From positions 2,823,501 through 2,887,500 of the forward strand of contig NZ_CP062163.1 in assembly GCF_014844095.1 (NCBI RefSeq): a DNA stretch of 64,000 nt, in the 5' to 3' direction. Numbering within the stretch: position 1 is the stretch's first letter; the number at the start of each line of letters is the position of its first letter. Below, one piece after another: positions 17,599-26,610 of this stretch. A program made the position numbers and the translations under genes. The stretch comes from Brevibacillus sp. JNUCC-41 (GTDB lineage Bacteria; Bacillota; Bacilli; Bacillales; DSM-1321). The notes under the pieces were generated by a model that made no database searches, was not told where the DNA came from, and worked only from the letters and a program-made list of their open reading frames with translations.

Positions 17599-18191
17599 TA
17601 ACCGGATTCCTCCTTCCTATTCACCTTTTTATTATTCAATCTTTCCTTTAATTTAAAATGGAACGCCCCATATAGAAGGAAAATCAAAATGACGATACCC
17701 GGATGCAGGGAAATGACTTGCAGAAGCAAAAAGGAAATCGCAAAAAAGGTGATTCCGAGCACCTTTCCTAACCCTTTTATCGCCTTTTCGCCAAACTCAT
17801 AAGCCATTTGACCAAGCATGACAGCAACAACCGGCATTACAGCAGCGATCATATTACTGATCATGGCCGAATTGCTTAACACATTAATGAATGCAATCAA
17901 GAAAACCATCGCAATGCATGAAGGTAAAACGTGAGCGGCCACGCTGACTATGGCTCCTGGCCAGCCTTTTAATTTATAACCAAGATATGCTGCCATCTTA
18001 GTGGCAATAGGTCCTGGGAGTGTATTGGCAATCGCCAAAGTGTCCCCGAATTCATCATCGTCGAGCCAGTGATAACGGGAAACTGCTTCGTGGCGGATGA
18101 GCGGGATGACAGATGGCCCGCCGCCGAAACCTAAAATCCCCGTTCTCATCATCCCGAACGTCAATTCCGCATATGGATTTTTCAAGAACAT
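17598..18191 (-). CDS. Short-chain CHR chromate transporter subunit (first gene)
   Basis: 197 residues with the same fold as its partner: ILGFGGGPSVIPLIRHEAV and IANTLPGPIATKMAAYLGY. A charged cytoplasmic tail (KLKERLNNKKVNRKEE) ends the protein. Its stop overlaps the next gene's start by one base, indicating translational coupling and 1:1 synthesis of a heterodimer. An AAGGAGG-type site precedes the start. A broken Lrp-type regulator lies beyond the second gene, so control of this pair may be lost or altered. Confidence 0.88.
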   Translation of the reverse strand: MFLKNPYAELTFGMMRTGILGFGGGPSVIPLIRHEAVSRYHWLDDDEFGDTLAIANTLPGPIATKMAAYLGYKLKGWPGAIVSVAAHVLPSCIAMVFLIAFINVLSNSAMISNMIAAVMPVVAVMLGQMAYEFGEKAIKGLGKVLGITFFAISFLLLQVISLHPGIVILIFLLYGAFHFKLKERLNNKKVNRKEESG

Positions 18192-18393
18192 TCCTCCTTG
18201 GTTTTAGAATTCTTTTCCATGATTATGAATTAATGATAACAAAGACGCTTTCGAAATGTACATGAAATCATGATGATAATTACGTAATGAATGTATAAGA
18301 GGTATTTTTCAATGCAATAGGTTGAAGTTAATAAAAAAACTTCTTTTTGTCTAAAGAAATAAAAATTGGATTGCGCAAGACAGGTAAAAATAC

Positions 18394-18449
18394 AAAAAGT
18401 ACCCTATAGGCAGACCTTTTTAAAGTGACTGCTCTATAGGGTACTTTTT
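18394..18449 (-). terminator. Long perfect hairpin terminator downstream of EamA gene
   Basis: AAAAAGTACCCTATAG (18394-18409) pairs with all 16 bases of CTATAGGGTACTTTTT (18434-18449), with an inner GCAG/CTGC extension. It lies 36 bases after the minus-strand EamA stop and also suits read-through from the left. Confidence 0.88.
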
Positions 18450-18484
18450 AAAATATAACTTTAACAAACCTTTTTAATGTGGGT

Positions 18485-19357
18485 TTATTCTTCCCGAATG
18501 ACTAATAACACACCAATGAAAATTAATATTGTACCTATCCAAAAAGACAAGCCGATTTGTTCACCTAGTATTAACCAACCTAAAAAAGTACCCACTATAG
18601 GTTGTAAAAAGAAAAATAATCCGCCACTTGATGCGGTAAGCATTTGCAGTCCGCGATTCCACAATAAAAAGGCACATGCTGTGGAAATAACGCCCAAGTA
18701 TAAAAGGCCGCCCCATATGGATGGATGCATGATTGCTTGAAAGTCAAGCTCGTCTAATCGACTAATCGTAATGGGTGTTAAACAGATAATTGCCACAAGC
18801 ACTGCATAGGTCGTTATAACAATTTGTGAATATTGCCCAGGAATCCGTTTAATTAGAACTGACATAAGTGCCCAAGTTAATGCAGCAATCAGCAGCGATA
18901 CGCCCCCAAGTTGGTGAGATGAGCCAATATGGGCATTTCCGACAATGATGCCAACACCGATCGTCGCTAAAATAACAGAAATTGATTTTTTAAAAGTGAT
19001 CTTTTCTTTTAAAACGATACGTGCAAATATCACCATAAAAGCAGGTGTTGTCGAAGTAATGATGGCTCCCATTTGTGCAGTGGATAGAAGCGTACCGACT
19101 TCCTGGGTTACGATAGAAATTGTGTTTCCAACAAGTCCTATAATGAAAACCAAAAGCCAGTCTCGTCTTTCAATCCGCCAAGATTGTTTTGTTATAAAAC
19201 CAATTGTCAACAATGCTAAAATCGCAATCACATATCGTAATAATACTAATTCAAGTGGTGGAACAACGTCTACCACAACTTTTACCACAACATACATCCC
19301 GCCCCAAATGCTAGCAGCGAGTGATAAATATAAAGAACCTAATATAGTGTTTTTCAT
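18485..19357 (-). CDS. EamA/DMT-family drug-metabolite transporter
   Basis: 290 residues with ten predicted helices arranged as two EamA repeats: AASIWGGMYVVVKVVVD in the first and AALTWALMSVLIKRIPGQYS at the start of the second, ending in FFLQPIVGTFLGWLILGEQ. DMT proteins export amino acids, metabolites or drugs; the substrate cannot be read. It is monocistronic, ending at a strong hairpin. A GGAGGGTAC ribosome site precedes the ATG. Confidence 0.85.
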   Translation of the reverse strand: MKNTILGSLYLSLAASIWGGMYVVVKVVVDVVPPLELVLLRYVIAILALLTIGFITKQSWRIERRDWLLVFIIGLVGNTISIVTQEVGTLLSTAQMGAIITSTTPAFMVIFARIVLKEKITFKKSISVILATIGVGIIVGNAHIGSSHQLGGVSLLIAALTWALMSVLIKRIPGQYSQIVITTYAVLVAIICLTPITISRLDELDFQAIMHPSIWGGLLYLGVISTACAFLLWNRGLQMLTASSGGLFFFLQPIVGTFLGWLILGEQIGLSFWIGTILIFIGVLLVIREE

Positions 19358-19714
19358 TTTGTACCCTCCGTTTTAACTATACATTTCCAGTCCCTAACGG
19401 AGTTGCAATTTTCTACCGTTAAGGAAGAATAACTGCAGGTACATCATTTTCGAATAGCGGTGACCACAACATCAGCTTTCAGCTCTCTTTCAAAAATATT
19501 AGTTTCAATGATTTTTAGTTAATTATAAAACTATTCTGTTGTAACGGATCATTTGATTCAATAATCAGTAAGTTATATTAAATATACAAGATTTTAGGTA
19601 TTTATAAAACAACAAAAAATAGTTTTGGACACAGCGTACCGATGGAAAACAACTCACTTGAAAATCTTCCATTAAAAAACTACTTTACACATTGAAGCCA
19701 ATTTATCCGGCGTG
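19358..19714. other. Intergenic stretch without visible genes
   Basis: Upstream region of the EamA gene, AT-rich, with no ORF or structured RNA that I can support. Confidence 0.4.
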
Positions 19715-19845
19715 GTTGCAAAAGAGGGACCTCCCAGTTTACGTAGATGTAGAAACCAAACTAAAACCCCACCGGTTGTAATAGGAAAAGGTGGGGGGGG
19801 GGGCATGTTTTAAGCCTTAGTATACTGTCTTGATTGACGGATGAT
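19715..19845 (+). repeat. Dispersed repeat, copy 1 (with G11 tract)
   Basis: About 130 bp resembling 31642-31786: shared landmarks in order are TTGCA.AAGA, CTCCC, GTAGATGTAGAA, AACCCCACC, AGGTGGGG, CATGT.TTTAA and TTGA.TGACG. In this copy the terminator-like hairpin is damaged by an 11-G run (19793-19803) where the other copy has GGGG plus T. Origin unknown. Confidence 0.6.
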
Positions 19846-19983
19846 CTTTGCTTATATTTTAACGTAAGATAAGAAAAATGGATTCCAGTTTGAATGAAAA
19901 GAGGAATTTATAGGGAAGGGAAGCAAATGGTGCAGTAATGGTGTTAGTCAAATGTCTGCAGCGGTAATGATGAAAGAAAAAAC

Positions 19984-20032
19984 GTGGATTAGGATTAAAA
20001 AGGCTCCCTTGAAGAGTTTAATCCTAATCCAC
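19984..20032 (-). terminator. 16-bp perfect hairpin terminator for the 70-residue gene
   Basis: GTGGATTAGGATTAAA (19984-19999) pairs fully with TTTAATCCTAATCCAC (20017-20032). On the minus strand it is followed by GTTTTTTCTTTC, a good T-tract, about 40 bases after the small gene's stop. Confidence 0.85.
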
Positions 20033-20070
20033 CATTAAGCTTTTTTTAGTGCATGGCCTTTCCAGAAGCA

Positions 20071-20283
20071 TCACAATCGGTTATATTTTCGTTCGATTTT
20101 CCTGAACTCATCTGAAAGTTCAAATAAGGTGTGTAATACTGCTGTTTGAATATATAGATTCATATAATTATCATTGCTCTTCTTTTGAAAGGATAAATCA
20201 TGTTTTTCATTAATTTTCCTAGTTATACATTCATTAATTTCGCTCCACATTTCTTTTGTTCCTTCTTTAATTTTAGTCTCCAT
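20071..20283 (-). CDS. Conserved-looking small hypothetical protein
   Basis: 70 residues starting METKIKEGTKEMWSEINE; helical, charged, soluble. It is not recognised as a known family. The start is taken at 20283 because AAGGAG lies 9 bases upstream; the frame extends to TTG 20316 but that codon lies upstream of the ribosome site. A proper terminator follows, so it is probably an expressed gene. Confidence 0.6.
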   Translation of the reverse strand: METKIKEGTKEMWSEINECITRKINEKHDLSFQKKSNDNYMNLYIQTAVLHTLFELSDEFRKIERKYNRL

Positions 20284-20319
20284 AATCTCCCACTCCTTTT
20301 TTATTAGTTTATCCAATCT

Positions 20320-20728
20320 ATTACATTCTTATACTTATTTATTGGCCAAGCTGGTGACTTTTTTATCTTAAAATTAATATTTACCGTTCAAGATATGATT
20401 CTTTGCGTAGAAAAGGAGAGAGTAGCGACTATAGTGTTAGTCCATCATTATTTTTTTGTGGAAATCAAAAACCTCTAATGGATGATGACCTATATTGAGT
20501 TTGTTCTCAAACAGCAGGATACCAAAGGGCTAATGAACTACGGGTTCTTTGCTTCATTATCGGAGGTTGCATTGGCAGCACATGGAGCTACAGGGAAAGG
20601 ATAGTTGCATAAGATCAAAAGGTGCCGGAGCAGTTTATCTTTTAAGTGGATTTAATTGAAAGATGAGGAATAAAAACGAGCTTATCAACAGAGAATACTG
20701 CTATTAACTACAAAATAGGAGTGTAAAT
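20320..20728. other. Intergenic stretch upstream of haemoglobin gene
   Basis: A 40-codon frame (20482-20604, MMTYIEFVLKQQDTKG...) has no ribosome site and is not recognised. Otherwise nothing is visible beyond the expected promoter of the globin gene. Confidence 0.35.
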
Positions 20729-21091
20729 ATGGAACAGACACTTTATGAAAAAGTCGGCGGGGAAGAAGCGATAGAAAAAGTTGTGGACTATTTTTACTCC
20801 GAGTTGGTTCTTAAGGATGATACAGTTAATCATTTTTTTGAAAAGACGGATATGGAAAAACAACGCCGTCATCAGACGAAATTTATTAGTTTTGCATTAG
20901 GTGGTCCAAAACAATACTCTGGACAATCCATGGCAAAAGCTCACCAAGGATTGAATCTGCAACCAGCCCATTTTGATGCCATTGTAAAACATCTAAACGA
21001 TGCACTTGCTCACTTTGGAGTGAATGAAGCTGACATAGATACATCTTTAACTAAAGTTGCTTCATTAAGAGATGATATCTTGTATAAATAA
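20729..21091 (+). CDS. Group I truncated haemoglobin
   Basis: The 120 residues have the 2-on-2 globin pattern: YEKVGGEEAIEKVVDYFY at the N-terminus, the FALGGP motif near residue 55, and proximal histidine H72 in MAKAHQGLNL. The AHQGLN form and the short length favour group I (GlbN-like) over the group II YjbI type. Such proteins bind O2/NO and may detoxify NO. The gene stands alone with an AGGAG site. Strong similarity to the family, but the physiological ligand is inferred. Confidence 0.9.
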   Translation: MEQTLYEKVGGEEAIEKVVDYFYSELVLKDDTVNHFFEKTDMEKQRRHQTKFISFALGGPKQYSGQSMAKAHQGLNLQPAHFDAIVKHLNDALAHFGVNEADIDTSLTKVASLRDDILYK

Positions 21092-21436
21092 CCGATATTT
21101 AGCTAAAGGTACATTGCTTATGGAAGTAAAGGGAATTCCACACGGTAAGCAAAAAATATTATTCTTTTAGCCTAAAAATTGAATTCGGTGTCAGTTTGAC
21201 TTTGGACTCGCATTTTTTTATTAAAATACGATTTTCCATTCGGGTTGATCAACAGCCTATATGGAATGTTCTAATTCCATTTTTTCATTTCTTTTAATTT
21301 AATAGTTCTCTTATTATTCGCACTTCGTAATCGAGGGGGAATGGGGGATATAATCCATGGAACAACGTAAATATCGGGTGAAGAGGTTATAAAGGGTTTC
21401 CTAGCTCGACTACCGGAAAGTGAACAACGAAACTTA
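21092..21436. other. Intergenic stretch with no supported gene
   Basis: A short open stretch just before the hairpin (reading ...GFLARLPESEQRNLKKVIRQ) lacks a start in frame and might be the end of a lost gene. Nothing else is visible. Confidence 0.3.
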
Positions 21437-21466
21437 AAAAAGGTAATTCGGCAGAATTACCTTTTT
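21437..21466 (+). terminator. Rho-independent terminator
   Basis: AAAAAGGTAATTC (21437-21449) pairs perfectly with GAATTACCTTTTT (21454-21466) around a GGCA tetraloop. It is 345 bases past the globin gene and may originally have served a lost gene. Confidence 0.8.
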
Positions 21467-21703
21467 ACTCATGCTTGAACTTCCGGTAAGCTGGTTTTTC
21501 TTCAATCTATAAACATTTTATACAATGTAATGCTTAAGCTGTGCGTTAGTTTTTTAATGATTACTAAAAATAGTCAAACTATTTTATAAAAACTGTATAC
21601 TGCATCGCAGAAAAGAATCCATTTCAATCAATCTATTTTCAAAATGATTCTTTTTATTTACGCTGTGGGGGCTCAGGTTTGCCCATTCCAAGTTTCTTCA
21701 GAA

Positions 21704-21738
21704 AAGAGAATATGAGCTACAGTACCTCATATTTTCTT
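21704..21738 (-). terminator. Terminator overlapping the FtsW-like stop codon
   Basis: AATATGAG (21709-21716) pairs with CTCATATT (21726-21733); on the minus strand a CTTTT tract follows. The hairpin begins within the last codons of the gene. Confidence 0.6.
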
Positions 21739-23007
21739 CATCAGTATAATATCTTTTTTGTGATATACACTTAAAACCAGACCAAACAAGCAGGCGTTAA
21801 TCATAGCTGATAAAGCACCATAACTCATAAATGGCAGGGATACGCTTGTTATTGGTAATAAGCCGAGAGACATTCCGATGCTGACGGTTACCTGTGCAGT
21901 GAATATGGTAAAACTGCCGGAAACGAGCATTTTCCCAAATGGGTCTTTCACAGTTTGGAATATACGGGAAATTCGCCAGATCATCCATAAAAACAGCAGA
22001 CCAATGAGCAAGGCCCCGGACCAGCCAAGCGTATAGGTAATCGTTACAAAGATAAAATCCGTCATCATTTCATTTGAAAAATCAATCTTCCCGAGGGAAC
22101 CAAAATGTCCAAACCATCCGGCATCCTCAATTAGCTTTTCCAGTTTCAAATACATATACCCCGATGTCTCACTGAATTTTTCAGGCGTAACGAACGCAAA
22201 AAGTCTTTCAAATTGATAGGTCCTTATATTTTTCAACTCTAACTCTATAAGCAGAAGTGAAACACATGCAGTAAGCAGGACCGCTCCAGTAATAAGGATT
22301 TTCCTTTTATTTAGGCCGCTCTTCCAGACCATTACAGCAACCATCAATGAATAAAGCATTGCCGCCTGCAAGTTGACTGTATTCAGAAACAGGAATGCAG
22401 AACCAACGTATAAAATGGCAGCCAAATAAACATTCATCTTTTTTGATTGAAGCATTCCGGCCCAGGCAAGCAGAAAAATTGGCAGAACCACAATAGAATC
22501 GACCGACAATAAACCTATAATATTAATTCGAGGACTGCCGTTCACTAATACATTGGAAAATTGGAACTGAAAAAGAATCAGACATCCTACCGTAAAGAAA
22601 ACCCAGCCCCATCTCTGAAATTTCCGATAATCGAAAAAAAGAAGGATACAGGCCAAAATAACACTTCCTGTGACAGAATATACCTGCTTCAGCACTGAAA
22701 ATGAATTTCCTTCCTTAAACAAGAACCAAAACAAAAACAGGCCCGTAGCTGACATGAACAGAAACATGCTCATTAGCTTCCAATCCATCTTCGGCCTGTG
22801 CAGCTTGTCCATCTTCTGCCCAATGTCAGAGGGGCTTCCCATATTCCGGACAGCCAGTTCCTCTGCTTCATCCTCTGTATATCCTTTTTTGACCAGTTCA
22901 GCTTTAGTTTGATGCAGATGGGCTTTTAATTCAGCTTCTATATATTTTTTTGCTTCTTTTGATCGGATATACGACGAAACCTCATTTAAAAAATGATTGC
23001 TTCTCAA
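21727..23007 (-). CDS. FtsW/RodA/SpoVE-family protein with N-terminal permease-prefix domain
   Basis: 426 residues. Residues 1-65 (LNEVSSYIRSKEAKKYIEAE through VRNMGSPSDIGQKM) are a permease-prefix/HAAS-type helical domain that normally precedes membrane proteins paired with PadR regulators. The rest is a SEDS-like ten-helix membrane protein; the C-terminal LPITSVSLPFMSYGALS is the hallmark of FtsW/RodA peptidoglycan glycosyltransferases. The large loop between helices 7 and 8 (FVTPEKFSETSGYMYLKLEK) is present. The family polymerizes lipid II. It ends an operon with ECF sigma and PadR, overlapping PadR by four bases, so it is probably induced by envelope stress. No class B PBP partner is nearby. 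Confidence 0.85.
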   Translation of the reverse strand: MRSNHFLNEVSSYIRSKEAKKYIEAELKAHLHQTKAELVKKGYTEDEAEELAVRNMGSPSDIGQKMDKLHRPKMDWKLMSMFLFMSATGLFLFWFLFKEGNSFSVLKQVYSVTGSVILACILLFFDYRKFQRWGWVFFTVGCLILFQFQFSNVLVNGSPRINIIGLLSVDSIVVLPIFLLAWAGMLQSKKMNVYLAAILYVGSAFLFLNTVNLQAAMLYSLMVAVMVWKSGLNKRKILITGAVLLTACVSLLLIELELKNIRTYQFERLFAFVTPEKFSETSGYMYLKLEKLIEDAGWFGHFGSLGKIDFSNEMMTDFIFVTITYTLGWSGALLIGLLFLWMIWRISRIFQTVKDPFGKMLVSGSFTIFTAQVTVSIGMSLGLLPITSVSLPFMSYGALSAMINACLFGLVLSVYHKKDIILMKKI

Positions 23008-23423
23008 TCGGTTCTTCCTCCTTCAAACGCTGTCCGCCAACTAGCAGAGGCGGAACCACTTTTAGATTCCTTTTTCTTAAGCCACTTTTTCGCACGTTCA
23101 TCCAAGGAATAGAGCTTCCTTTCTTCCGTTTCCCAAAAAGACTGAAGCCAGCCTTCCTTCTCAAGCTCATGCAACGCAGCATACAAGGAGCCTTCGTTAT
23201 TTTCAAATTTCCGGATGCCTTTCTGGTAAAGAGATTCATTAATTTGATAACCGCTTTTTTCCTTATCCAAAGATCTGAAAATACCAATCAAAATGTCTTC
23301 CTTACTTACATCCTGCTTTTTGATGGCAGTATGGATGGAGTTTCTATGGTTTTCAGTGAATTTCAAATCAAGAAATGTATGCTTTTTCATTGCCGATTTC
23401 AAGCGTGTTAATTTATCTTCCAT
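23004..23423 (-). CDS. PadR-type winged-helix regulator
   Basis: 139 residues. A short N-terminal extension (TRLKSAMKKHTFLDLKFTEN) precedes a PadR winged helix: EDILIGIFRSLDKEKSGYQI, then RKFENNEGSLYAALHELEKEGWL and EERKLYSLDERAKKWL. The GSLYAALHELEKEGW segment is the PadR signature. It overlaps the sigma gene (11 bases) upstream and the FtsW-like gene (4 bases) downstream, so all three are translationally coupled. PadR regulators of this operon type usually repress their own operon; the effector is unknown. Confidence 0.85.
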   Translation of the reverse strand: MEDKLTRLKSAMKKHTFLDLKFTENHRNSIHTAIKKQDVSKEDILIGIFRSLDKEKSGYQINESLYQKGIRKFENNEGSLYAALHELEKEGWLQSFWETEERKLYSLDERAKKWLKKKESKSGSASASWRTAFEGGRTD

Positions 23424-23940
23424 CGGTGGATTCCTCCCAATAGGTTTTTAACCTTCTTTTCGCCTGACGCATCCGGGTCTTCACCGTTCCAAGTTTGACC
23501 CCGGTAATTTCAGAAATCTCCTTGAGCTTCATTTCCTGAAAATAATGGAGATAAATAAGCTCGCGATACTGGATAGGCAGCTCCATAACTGCAACAGCAA
23601 GCTGCCTGTCTTCATCCTGCTGAATGACTTCTTCTTCCACGTCATCGGTAGAAGTCCATTCCTGCTCCTCTTCCGCAGTCGAAACTTTTCGGAAGTACCA
23701 GCTTTTTCTATAATCCTTACAATGGTTAATAGCAATTCTCCAAAGCCACGTCCTTATATTTGATTGCTGGTTATACGTGGAAAGCGCCTTATAGCATTTG
23801 ATGAAGATCTCCTGTGTCAGGTCCTCGGCCACAACTGGATCTTTTACATAGGAATAGACCAATTGCAGAATATCCTGGCCATAAAGGGACATAATTTCAT
23901 CTAGTAAGGATTCGTCATCTTTCATTTGAGACCATTTCAA
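23413..23940 (-). CDS. ECF-type RNA polymerase sigma factor
   Basis: About 175 residues with sigma region 2 (YGQDILQLVYSYVKDPVVAE, DLTQEIFIKCYKAL, IRTWLWRIAINHCKDYRK) and region 4 (LPIQYRELIYLHYFQEMKLK, EISEITGVKLGTVKTRMRQA). No anti-sigma gene follows; the PadR and FtsW-like genes take its place. I start at TTG 23940 because GGAGGAG is 6 bases upstream; the frame reaches TTG 23955, which overlaps that site. An ECF-type promoter just upstream suggests autoregulation. Confidence 0.88.
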   Translation of the reverse strand: MKWSQMKDDESLLDEIMSLYGQDILQLVYSYVKDPVVAEDLTQEIFIKCYKALSTYNQQSNIRTWLWRIAINHCKDYRKSWYFRKVSTAEEEQEWTSTDDVEEEVIQQDEDRQLAVAVMELPIQYRELIYLHYFQEMKLKEISEITGVKLGTVKTRMRQAKRRLKTYWEESTDGR

Positions 23941-23986
23941 CACAAACTCCTCCAAAACAGTTCACACTTCCTTCCCTAGATATATA

Positions 23987-24012
23987 GACGATAGTACATA
24001 AAAGAAGGTTTT
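23987..24012 (-). promoter_or_regulatory. ECF-type promoter of the sigma-PadR-FtsW operon
   Basis: On the minus strand AAAACC (AACC at 24010-24007) is followed after 16 bases by CGTC (23990-23987), the spacing and motif of Bacillus ECF sigma promoters (AAC/CGTC type). It lies 47 bases before the sigma start, consistent with self-activation. Confidence 0.6.
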
Positions 24013-24222
24013 TGTTTTTTGAAATTATTCCTTTTTTACTACAGCTAAAAATATAGAAAACATTTTAGAATTAGTACAGCAATAGTAGGAATCCTCGCCT
24101 GACAACATCCAATCAGAAATGTTTAACCGGTTAGAAACATGATAAACCGAAATAAATACTAGAATTTTTTTCATATAGAACTATTGGGACAGATTAGTTG
24201 AATAAGAAAAGGCGGGACAAAA

Positions 24223-24695
24223 ATGGAAGCGTTGATTGAAGAGTATGGTCGTGGATACGCAATGATTCGGAAAGCTATCGAAGGATTAGCGGAGGAGGAG
24301 CTTCGTTCAAGCTCGCGCCGGACAAGAGGAGCATCCATCAAATTCCCATCCCAAATGACGGATGCTGAGGTCTTGTCTACACATCGGCTGGAAAAAAGTC
24401 TTGGCGGAGCAGGAGTCACTTCTGCTTTCGTTTGATCAAGTCACATGGGCGAATGGCTTGGGGTTATGATCTGTTGGACCGTGAACAGTGTTTGCTCCTG
24501 TTCCAATTGCTGCGTTCCAGTATGCAGCCTATTCTGGACCATCTGACAAATGAACAAAGCGAGCGGGTGGGGGTATATGACGATGCAGGGCGGTGCACAT
24601 TTAAGCAACTGCTGGAATTCCGTGTTGAGCATGTTCGAGGACACCTTGCCCAGATTGAAAGGGTGAGGGAAGCGTATCGGCAGAGCAAAGTATAA
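24223..24695 (+). pseudogene. DinB/YfiT-superfamily protein, multiply frameshifted
   Basis: A DinB four-helix protein is readable only by changing frame several times: MEALIEEYGRGYAMIRKAIE and EEELR in frame 1; FKLAPDKRSIHQIPI in another (the usual FK.APDKWSIHQI motif); TDAEVLSTHRLEK back in the first; VLAEQESLLLSFDQVTWAN in the next; and MAWGYDLLDREQCLLLFQLL through RVEHVRGHLAQIERV in the last. The metal-site His in FRVEHVRGHL region survives. At least three indels exclude one product. Hairpin GGCCACT (24743-24749) / AGTGGCC (24759-24765) marks the old terminator. Confidence 0.85.
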
Positions 24696-24742
24696 TGTCT
24701 GTTAAATTTATAGAGCTAACAGGTGCAAGAGTTAAAGAGGGA

Positions 24743-24765
24743 GGCCACTCACCTTATCAGTGGCC
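24743..24765 (+). terminator. Probable terminator after the DinB pseudogene
   Basis: GGCCACT pairs with AGTGGCC around nine bases, followed by a T-rich (not continuous) tract. Confidence 0.5.
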
Positions 24766-24841
24766 CCTATATTTATTTTCAAAAGATGATTTCCTTTTCC
24801 TTTTCTTGTACTTTTAATATTTTCTTATTTAGAAACATAAG

Positions 24842-26302
24842 CTACTTCTTTATATTTTCTAATGCTCTATAAGCATTTGCTTCTCCTGAACCAAATAAAG
24901 CATCTTGTCCATTCTTTCCATAGTCAAAAGCTGTTTGCTTAATACGTGCTGTTACTTGGGCAGGTTTATACTCTGGGTGAGCTGCCTTAATAACTCCTGC
25001 AATTCCAGCTACTTGAGGAGTGGCCATAGAAGTACCAGCATTAAACTCATATGAAGTACCTAGATAGGTAGGCCAAGTACTTAGGATTAAGTTACTTGGA
25101 TCAGCTGCCGCAGGATCATTGGTTTCTGCATATTTAGGCCCATAATCTCCTCCAGGGGCTGCCACGTCAATAGCACTGTTCCCATAATTAGAGTAGAAAG
25201 CAAGCTGCTGAGTTGACCAGCTTGTGGAGGCAGACACATTAATAACTCCTGGCATTTGTGCTGGTACTACAGTTGCAGGCCCTTTCACGCTCATTCCATA
25301 TGGTTCATACATTTTATTTAAAAATTCGTTTACTGCCTTCTTGTCATCTAAATTTAAACTTTCATTACCACTACCGGCTACTACAGTTACTCCATTCTTT
25401 ACTGCATATTGAATAGCTCTCTTCCAAAGTAACGTTTCAGCGACTGATTTATAACTTTCTCCCTCAATTGTCATTTTGGTATTATTATAGAAACGAAGAG
25501 ACATATTAATAACATCTACCTTGTCATTTGTTGCTGCAATAATTCCATCTATAACCCAAGCTGGTAATCCAAGGGCTTGCTCTGAGTATAATACGCGATA
25601 GGATCGGATTCCTAAATCTGGTCCTACACCTTTTATTTTACCATTTGCTCCAATGATCCCGGCAACGTGAGTACCGTGCCCATTTCGATCTTTTATATCA
25701 GTAGGATCACCTGTTTCAGATTCATCCATTCCAGCAGGAACAAGATTACGTCCACCTATTATATTATTCTTTAAGTCAGGATGGGACTCATCAATTCCAG
25801 TATCAATCACTCCCACCACTGCTTTATGAGTGATACTACCATCTTTATTTTTATATCCGCCTGTTTCTAAATCATATGATTTCCCGTCGTTGGTCACCCT
25901 TTGAATATCCCATTGGGAGTCCCAATAACTCTCTGAATCTTGCTGGCTGATGATACTAGACTCATAGTTATAAGGGCTGACTGCTGTTTTGTCTATGGTT
26001 AAGGGGATTTCTCTGTTAGCAGCTTCTATTGAAGAATTACCTTTTAGTTTTTTTAGAAAAGAAGGCTCGTCAGATTGAGCTTCTATTCCTCCAACTTCGG
26101 GAAGAACTTTGGTTACTTTACCACCAGCTTTCCGTATTACCTCTTGATAATTCTCTGGTAATCCACTTTTAAAAGCTATTGCGTATGTGTCATTCATCTC
26201 CTGATCTTGACTCTTAGCTTGGATAGGAACACCACCAACGGACAATATCCCTGCTCCTACTGCAATAATCGAAAGTACCGTATGTAGCATTTTCTTTTTC
26301 AT
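24842..26302 (-). CDS. Secreted subtilisin-like serine protease (S8)
   Basis: 486 residues: a Sec signal peptide (MKKKMLHTVLSIIAVGAGIL, cleavage about residue 29 at IQA-KS), an inhibitor_I9-like propeptide region (about 38-100), and an S8 domain with the catalytic triad D167 (GVIDTGID), H209 (NGHGTHVAG) and S425 (NAGTSMATP). The oxyanion Asn is probably in VVAGSGNES. It is exported and likely self-matured, scavenging protein. Transcribed alone; AGGAGGAG ribosome site. The family assignment is firm, the natural substrate unknown. Confidence 0.93.
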   Translation of the reverse strand: MKKKMLHTVLSIIAVGAGILSVGGVPIQAKSQDQEMNDTYAIAFKSGLPENYQEVIRKAGGKVTKVLPEVGGIEAQSDEPSFLKKLKGNSSIEAANREIPLTIDKTAVSPYNYESSIISQQDSESYWDSQWDIQRVTNDGKSYDLETGGYKNKDGSITHKAVVGVIDTGIDESHPDLKNNIIGGRNLVPAGMDESETGDPTDIKDRNGHGTHVAGIIGANGKIKGVGPDLGIRSYRVLYSEQALGLPAWVIDGIIAATNDKVDVINMSLRFYNNTKMTIEGESYKSVAETLLWKRAIQYAVKNGVTVVAGSGNESLNLDDKKAVNEFLNKMYEPYGMSVKGPATVVPAQMPGVINVSASTSWSTQQLAFYSNYGNSAIDVAAPGGDYGPKYAETNDPAAADPSNLILSTWPTYLGTSYEFNAGTSMATPQVAGIAGVIKAAHPEYKPAQVTARIKQTAFDYGKNGQDALFGSGEANAYRALENIKK

Positions 26303-26567
26303 ATGTCTCCTCCTATATATGGAAAATTTTCATCATATACTATCTTAATATACAACAACTTAAATTCCAAGTTTTCCTAATAAATCTCATATTATAGAAA
26401 TTAGAAGCTCTTTTTTCTTTTTTGGAAAAATATCAAGTTATTGTTTTCGGAGGTATATAGCATCTATTTTAGGTGTTGGAGATTTTTTATTGTTTAAGAA
26501 GACCAAGAAAAGCTAATTAAATTTCTAATTCAAGTAACGGGTGCAGTATCATTCAATTGAATATGTT
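26303..26567. other. Intergenic stretch upstream of the protease
   Basis: Nothing coding seen. It should contain the minus-strand protease promoter. Confidence 0.35.
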
Positions 26568-26610
26568 AAGAGCATGTTTTGATCAATCTTTTTCAAAACA
26601 TGCTCTTTCT
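26568..26610 (+). terminator. Orphan strong terminator
   Basis: AAGAGCATGTTTTGA (26568-26582) pairs with TCAAAACATGCTCTT (26593-26607), then TCT. No gene ends nearby on the plus strand, so it may be left from a deleted gene. Confidence 0.75.

Noticed and set aside
20482-20604. 40-codon ORF before the haemoglobin gene
   Set aside because: No ribosome site and not recognised; could be chance.
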